The notes under the pieces are model-generated. The model ran no database searches. It had not been told where the DNA came from and was given only the letters and a program-made list of their open reading frames with translations. The translations under genes and the position numbers were made by a program. 64,000 nucleotides of DNA from Clostridiales bacterium VE202-21 (lineage in GTDB: Bacteria > Bacillota > Clostridia > Lachnospirales > Lachnospiraceae). The stretch covers positions 234,912 to 298,911 of the forward strand of contig BAIF02000066.1 of NCBI GenBank assembly GCA_000509105.1. Reading direction: 5' to 3'. The first letter of the stretch is position 1. Each line of letters opens with the position of its first letter. Of this stretch, positions 61,720 to 64,000 are shown piece after piece.

Positions 61720-62298
61720 ATGAGAATCATTGTTGGAGTAACAGGTGCAACAGGTGTAGAGATGAGTTACTATTTGATGCAGGCGCTGAAAAGTGTAGAG
61801 GGATGTAAGATACATTTAGTATTGAGCAGCGGTGCAAAAGCAACATGGGAACTGGAGAGCGAAATCCGCATGGAGAAGCTGCTTGCCCTTGCTGATGTAG
61901 TTCACGATGAAAGAAATATGGCAGCATCTATATCCAGCGGTTCTTTTGTTACAGAAGGCATGATTGTCATGCCCTGCAGTATGAAGACACTTGCGGGAAT
62001 TGCAGCTGGCTATGCGGATACGCTGATTATCCGTGCAGCAGATGTCTGCTTGAAAGAGGGGCGCAAAGTTATATTGGTTCCGAGGGAAATGCCGCTGAAC
62101 CGCATTCAGCTAAGGAATATGAAAGAAGCGGCGGATGCAGGATGCACAATTGTTCCCCCGGTGCTGACTTTTTATAATGGGCCAAAGACGATTGATGACC
62201 AGATCAACCATATCGTAGGTAAGATTTTGGCACAGTTTGGGATTTCCTATGATAAATTTGTTCCGTGGAAAGGAAAGGTAGGAATGCAGGATGAATGA
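61720..62298 (+). CDS. ubiX: UbiX-family flavin prenyltransferase (subunit B)
   Basis: 192-residue enzyme that makes prenylated FMN, the cofactor of UbiD. MRIIVGVTGATGVEMSYYLM (FMN-binding), VLSSGAKATWELE, SFVTEGMIVMPCSMKTLAGI (phosphate/prenyl site) and REMPLNRIQLRNMKEAADAG are the UbiX signatures. ATG at 61720 with GGGAGGAAG. The end overlaps the LpdD-like gene start by 8 nt. Confidence 0.93.
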   Translation: MRIIVGVTGATGVEMSYYLMQALKSVEGCKIHLVLSSGAKATWELESEIRMEKLLALADVVHDERNMAASISSGSFVTEGMIVMPCSMKTLAGIAAGYADTLIIRAADVCLKEGRKVILVPREMPLNRIQLRNMKEAADAGCTIVPPVLTFYNGPKTIDDQINHIVGKILAQFGISYDKFVPWKGKVGMQDE

Positions 62299-62668
62299 CA
62301 GCGTACTCAGACAAGAGTTATTTAACGGATATTATGTGCATTGTGATGTGGTTGAGATGGGAAAAGATTACTCACTGGCGGTTTATGGCGGAGACACACC
62401 GCACATCGGAAGCGTGGTTATGGCGATAGCTAGGCCGAGTCTGACCGGTGAGGGCATTGGAGTTACCTCCAGTGTAATCAATGGAACCGGGCATAAAGAT
62501 GAAGACATAGCCAGATGGTTTGCCGAGAGCCTGGCAAAAAGAAAGAGCTGCACTGTGATCTGCGGATGCGGAATTCATGTAGACGACATCACTCCGGATC
62601 AGATCAGCCTAGTGAAGAAAAACTGTGGTGTACTCCTTGAAAAATTGTTAAAGAAGATCTGTTTTTAA
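62291..62668 (+). CDS. LpdD-like small protein of the decarboxylase module
   Basis: 125-residue protein. VHCDVVEMGKDYSLAVYGGD, HIGSVVMAIARPSLTGEGIG, VTSSVINGTGHKDED and TVICGCGIHVDDIT resemble LpdD of the Lactobacillus gallate decarboxylase cluster, which is proposed to help deliver prenylated flavin. ATG at 62291 overlaps ubiX by 8 nt. It sits in the same operon as UbiX and the two decarboxylase subunits, so the module combines LpdD with the BsdD-type subunit. Confidence 0.82.
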   Translation: MNDSVLRQELFNGYYVHCDVVEMGKDYSLAVYGGDTPHIGSVVMAIARPSLTGEGIGVTSSVINGTGHKDEDIARWFAESLAKRKSCTVICGCGIHVDDITPDQISLVKKNCGVLLEKLLKKICF

Positions 62669-62770
62669 GAAATAGCTGACTGGCACCAGCCATTGTAATG
62701 TGATAAGATATAGATAAAATATTTTACGATAATGAACCGCCATTATAGAAGCGGTGGAATGGAGAGGCTT

Positions 62771-63349
62771 ATGGAAGGGAAACAGCGGATCAGATTACAG
62801 GAAGGAACGGAGCGGGCTCAGGACGAAATCCTGCAGGAACAGGTTATCCTGGTGGACATGAATGACCAAAAACTTGGATGTATGGAAAAAATGAGAGCCC
62901 ATGAAGAGGGGCGTCTTCACCGGGCGTTTTCCGTATTTCTGTTTAAGGATGACGAAATATTGCTGCAGAAGCGTGCAAAAGAAAAATATCACTGCGGCGG
63001 TTTATGGACCAATACCTGCTGTTCACATCCGAGAATGGGGGAGAGTGTATATCAGGCAGCCTGCAGGCGTCTTCAGGAAGAGCTGGGAATAAAAACCGCG
63101 GATCTGGAGGAAATCCAGTCCTTTGTCTATCGCTATACATTTGAAAACGGATTGACTGAGTTTGAATTTGACCATGTGCTGGCAGGAGAGTACAGGGGCG
63201 GCTGGACAGAAAATCCAGAGGAAGTGGAAACGGTAAGATGGGTGAAAATGAAAGATCTCATGTCTGATATCCAAGAAAATCCGGAGCTTTATACGCCCTG
63301 GTTTATGATTGCGCTGAAAGCGGTCATGGAATACGTGAATAAGCAATGA
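62771..63349 (+). CDS. idi: Isopentenyl-diphosphate delta-isomerase, type I (Nudix)
   Basis: Interconverts IPP and DMAPP for isoprenoid synthesis. 192 residues from ATG 62771, behind GGAGAGG; a longer frame starts at 62732 without a better site. ILVDMNDQKLGCMEKMRAHE, EGRLHRAFSVFLFKDDEILL, GLWTNTCCSHPRMGESVYQA (active-site Cys) and ACRRLQEELGIKTADLEEIQ (Nudix helix with metal Glu) are all present. Dimethylallyl phosphate is also the donor for UbiX, but a link to the decarboxylase module is only positional. Confidence 0.9.
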   Translation: MEGKQRIRLQEGTERAQDEILQEQVILVDMNDQKLGCMEKMRAHEEGRLHRAFSVFLFKDDEILLQKRAKEKYHCGGLWTNTCCSHPRMGESVYQAACRRLQEELGIKTADLEEIQSFVYRYTFENGLTEFEFDHVLAGEYRGGWTENPEEVETVRWVKMKDLMSDIQENPELYTPWFMIALKAVMEYVNKQ

Positions 63350-63667
63350 CAGGCAGAGGCGGCATATAAGCAGGAGCAAAATCATGCCCTGTTGTCCACG
63401 GGTTCTATATATAGCTGAACGTCCGGCTGTTAGGAACATCTTACGAAAATGCCCTGATTTAGAAGGAGGTGTACTCACGGTTTGTGTATTTAATCAAACG
63501 TCCGGCCAGAATTTCGGCTAAAAGAGTATGACGGCGAGAGCTCAATATATATGACATAAAATGTCTGAAAATTATCGCATAAAATGTAAAAAGAAGAAAA
63601 TTAAAAAAAGATAGAAAAGGACTAGACAAGAGGGCTGGTTTCGTGTATATTTAATAGCGGACGTTTT
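63350..63667. other. Intergenic region between idi and tRNA-Ser(GGA)
   Basis: About 318 nt without a supported gene. GTCCGGC appears twice (about 63421 and 63502), and GAAGGAGGTG near 63462 looks like a ribosome binding site without a following frame. Nothing else can be assigned. Confidence 0.4.
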
Positions 63668-63757
63668 GGAGAAGTACCCAAGCTGGCCGAAGGGGCTCCC
63701 CTGGAAAGGGAGTAGGTCGTTAGTAGCGGCGCGAGGGTTCAAATCCCTCCTTCTCCG
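63668..63757 (+). tRNA. tRNA-Ser (anticodon GGA)
   Basis: Acceptor arm GGAGAAG (63668-63674) pairs with CTTCTCC (63750-63756). The anticodon stem-loop CTCCC-CTGGAAA-GGGAG shows anticodon GGA. The long class II variable arm (TAGGTCGTTAGTAGCGGC) is present, T-loop GGTTCAAATCC. No CCA end encoded. Confidence 0.96.
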
Positions 63758-63863
63758 TTTGTTCTGTTTACATGGCGAAACATGGTTTCGGCAGTTACAG
63801 AACGGCATATCTGAGTATGTTAAGAAAGAATGAAAATTTTGTAAAAAAGTTTTAAAAAATGTC

Positions 63864-63893
63864 TTGACAAACTGGTACAGAAAATGCTAATAT
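63864..63893 (+). promoter_or_regulatory. First of two tandem strong promoters at the right edge
   Basis: TTGACA (63864-63869), 18-base spacer, TAATAT (63888-63893), in an A/T-rich setting. No gene follows within the window. Confidence 0.65.
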
Positions 63894-63951
63894 ATTTAAG
63901 CTGACTCGAGAGAGGACAGGCAAACAGAAATAAAGAAAAATAAAAAAGTTC

Positions 63952-63980
63952 TTGACAAAGCAAGACGGACATGGTAAAAT
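63952..63980 (+). promoter_or_regulatory. Second tandem strong promoter at the right edge
   Basis: TTGACA (63952-63957), 17-base spacer, TAAAAT (63975-63980). It lies 88 nt after the first; tandem promoters of this kind are usual upstream of rRNA operons, so an rRNA operon may start just beyond the window. Confidence 0.7.
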
Positions 63981-64000
63981 ATGGAAGTTCGCTTAAAAAG

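Noticed and set aside
63572..63808. 78-codon minus-strand frame over the tRNA-Ser(GGA) gene
   Set aside because: It is antisense to the tRNA, has low-complexity ends and is the kind of false frame commonly seen across tRNA genes.

Overview
The window looks like a chromosomal segment of a gut Firmicute of the class Clostridia, most probably family Lachnospiraceae. The evidence is strong AGGAGG-type ribosome binding sites, sigma-A promoters of TTGACA-N17-TATAAT type, a T-box leader, LicT/RAT antitermination, a PurO-type IMP cyclohydrolase beside a stand-alone AICAR transformylase, a TsaB-RimI fusion, and an ecfA1-ecfA2-ecfT-truA block. No species is claimed. No CRISPR array, intact prophage or rRNA gene is present, but tandem strong promoters at the right edge suggest that a stable-RNA operon begins just outside.

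Layout. (1) 1-9.5 kb: thioredoxin reductase, a PucR-type regulator with a small membrane protein, an MsmX/UgpC-type sugar ABC ATPase, a MerR-like protein with an unknown partner, two EamA exporters, a cyclophilin and a GntR/FCD regulator. (2) 9.6-13.0 kb: ECF transporter energizing module and truA. (3) 13.1-26.6 kb: amino-sugar region, with an RpiR regulator, a sugar ABC importer, a GDSL esterase, nanE and nanK, then nagB-nagA, then a BglG/LicT-type antiterminator, EIIA and a NagE-like EIICB. Both the nagBA leader and the antiterminator leader carry a RAT-type antiterminator overlapping a terminator, so uptake by PTS and catabolism of GlcNAc appear to be one antitermination regulon. (4) 26.8-36.9 kb: a glycan-utilisation island (ArsR-like regulator, ABC importer, GH116, GH2) flanked by an IS1182-type transposase remnant and a group II intron reverse-transcriptase remnant. 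(5) 36.9-42.1 kb: a collapsed activase/2-hydroxyacyl-CoA-dehydratase-like locus, T-box-controlled tyrS, a flavin reductase and a GH13 enzyme. (6) 42.3-57 kb: rplM-rpsI, regulators (AraC, CarD, YtrA-type GntR), a CorC/CNNM membrane protein, the last two steps of purine synthesis, the t6A modification genes tsaE, tsaB-rimI and tsaD, rnz, ispD and tRNA-Ser(UGA). (7) 57-64 kb: a hydroxyarylic acid decarboxylase module (LysR, UbiD, zinc-ribbon subunit D, SLC13 transporter, UbiX, LpdD-like), idi, tRNA-Ser(GGA) and the terminal tandem promoters.

Two general features stand out. At least nine otherwise normal genes or gene remnants carry single-base indels, mostly in short homopolymers and twice inside tyrS. 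This points to residual sequencing error rather than true decay. Intergenic regions also carry many long perfect hairpins, at least two of which share sequence with a second copy elsewhere in the window and look like dispersed palindromic repeats.

All calls rest on reading the sequence and the translations. No database search was run.
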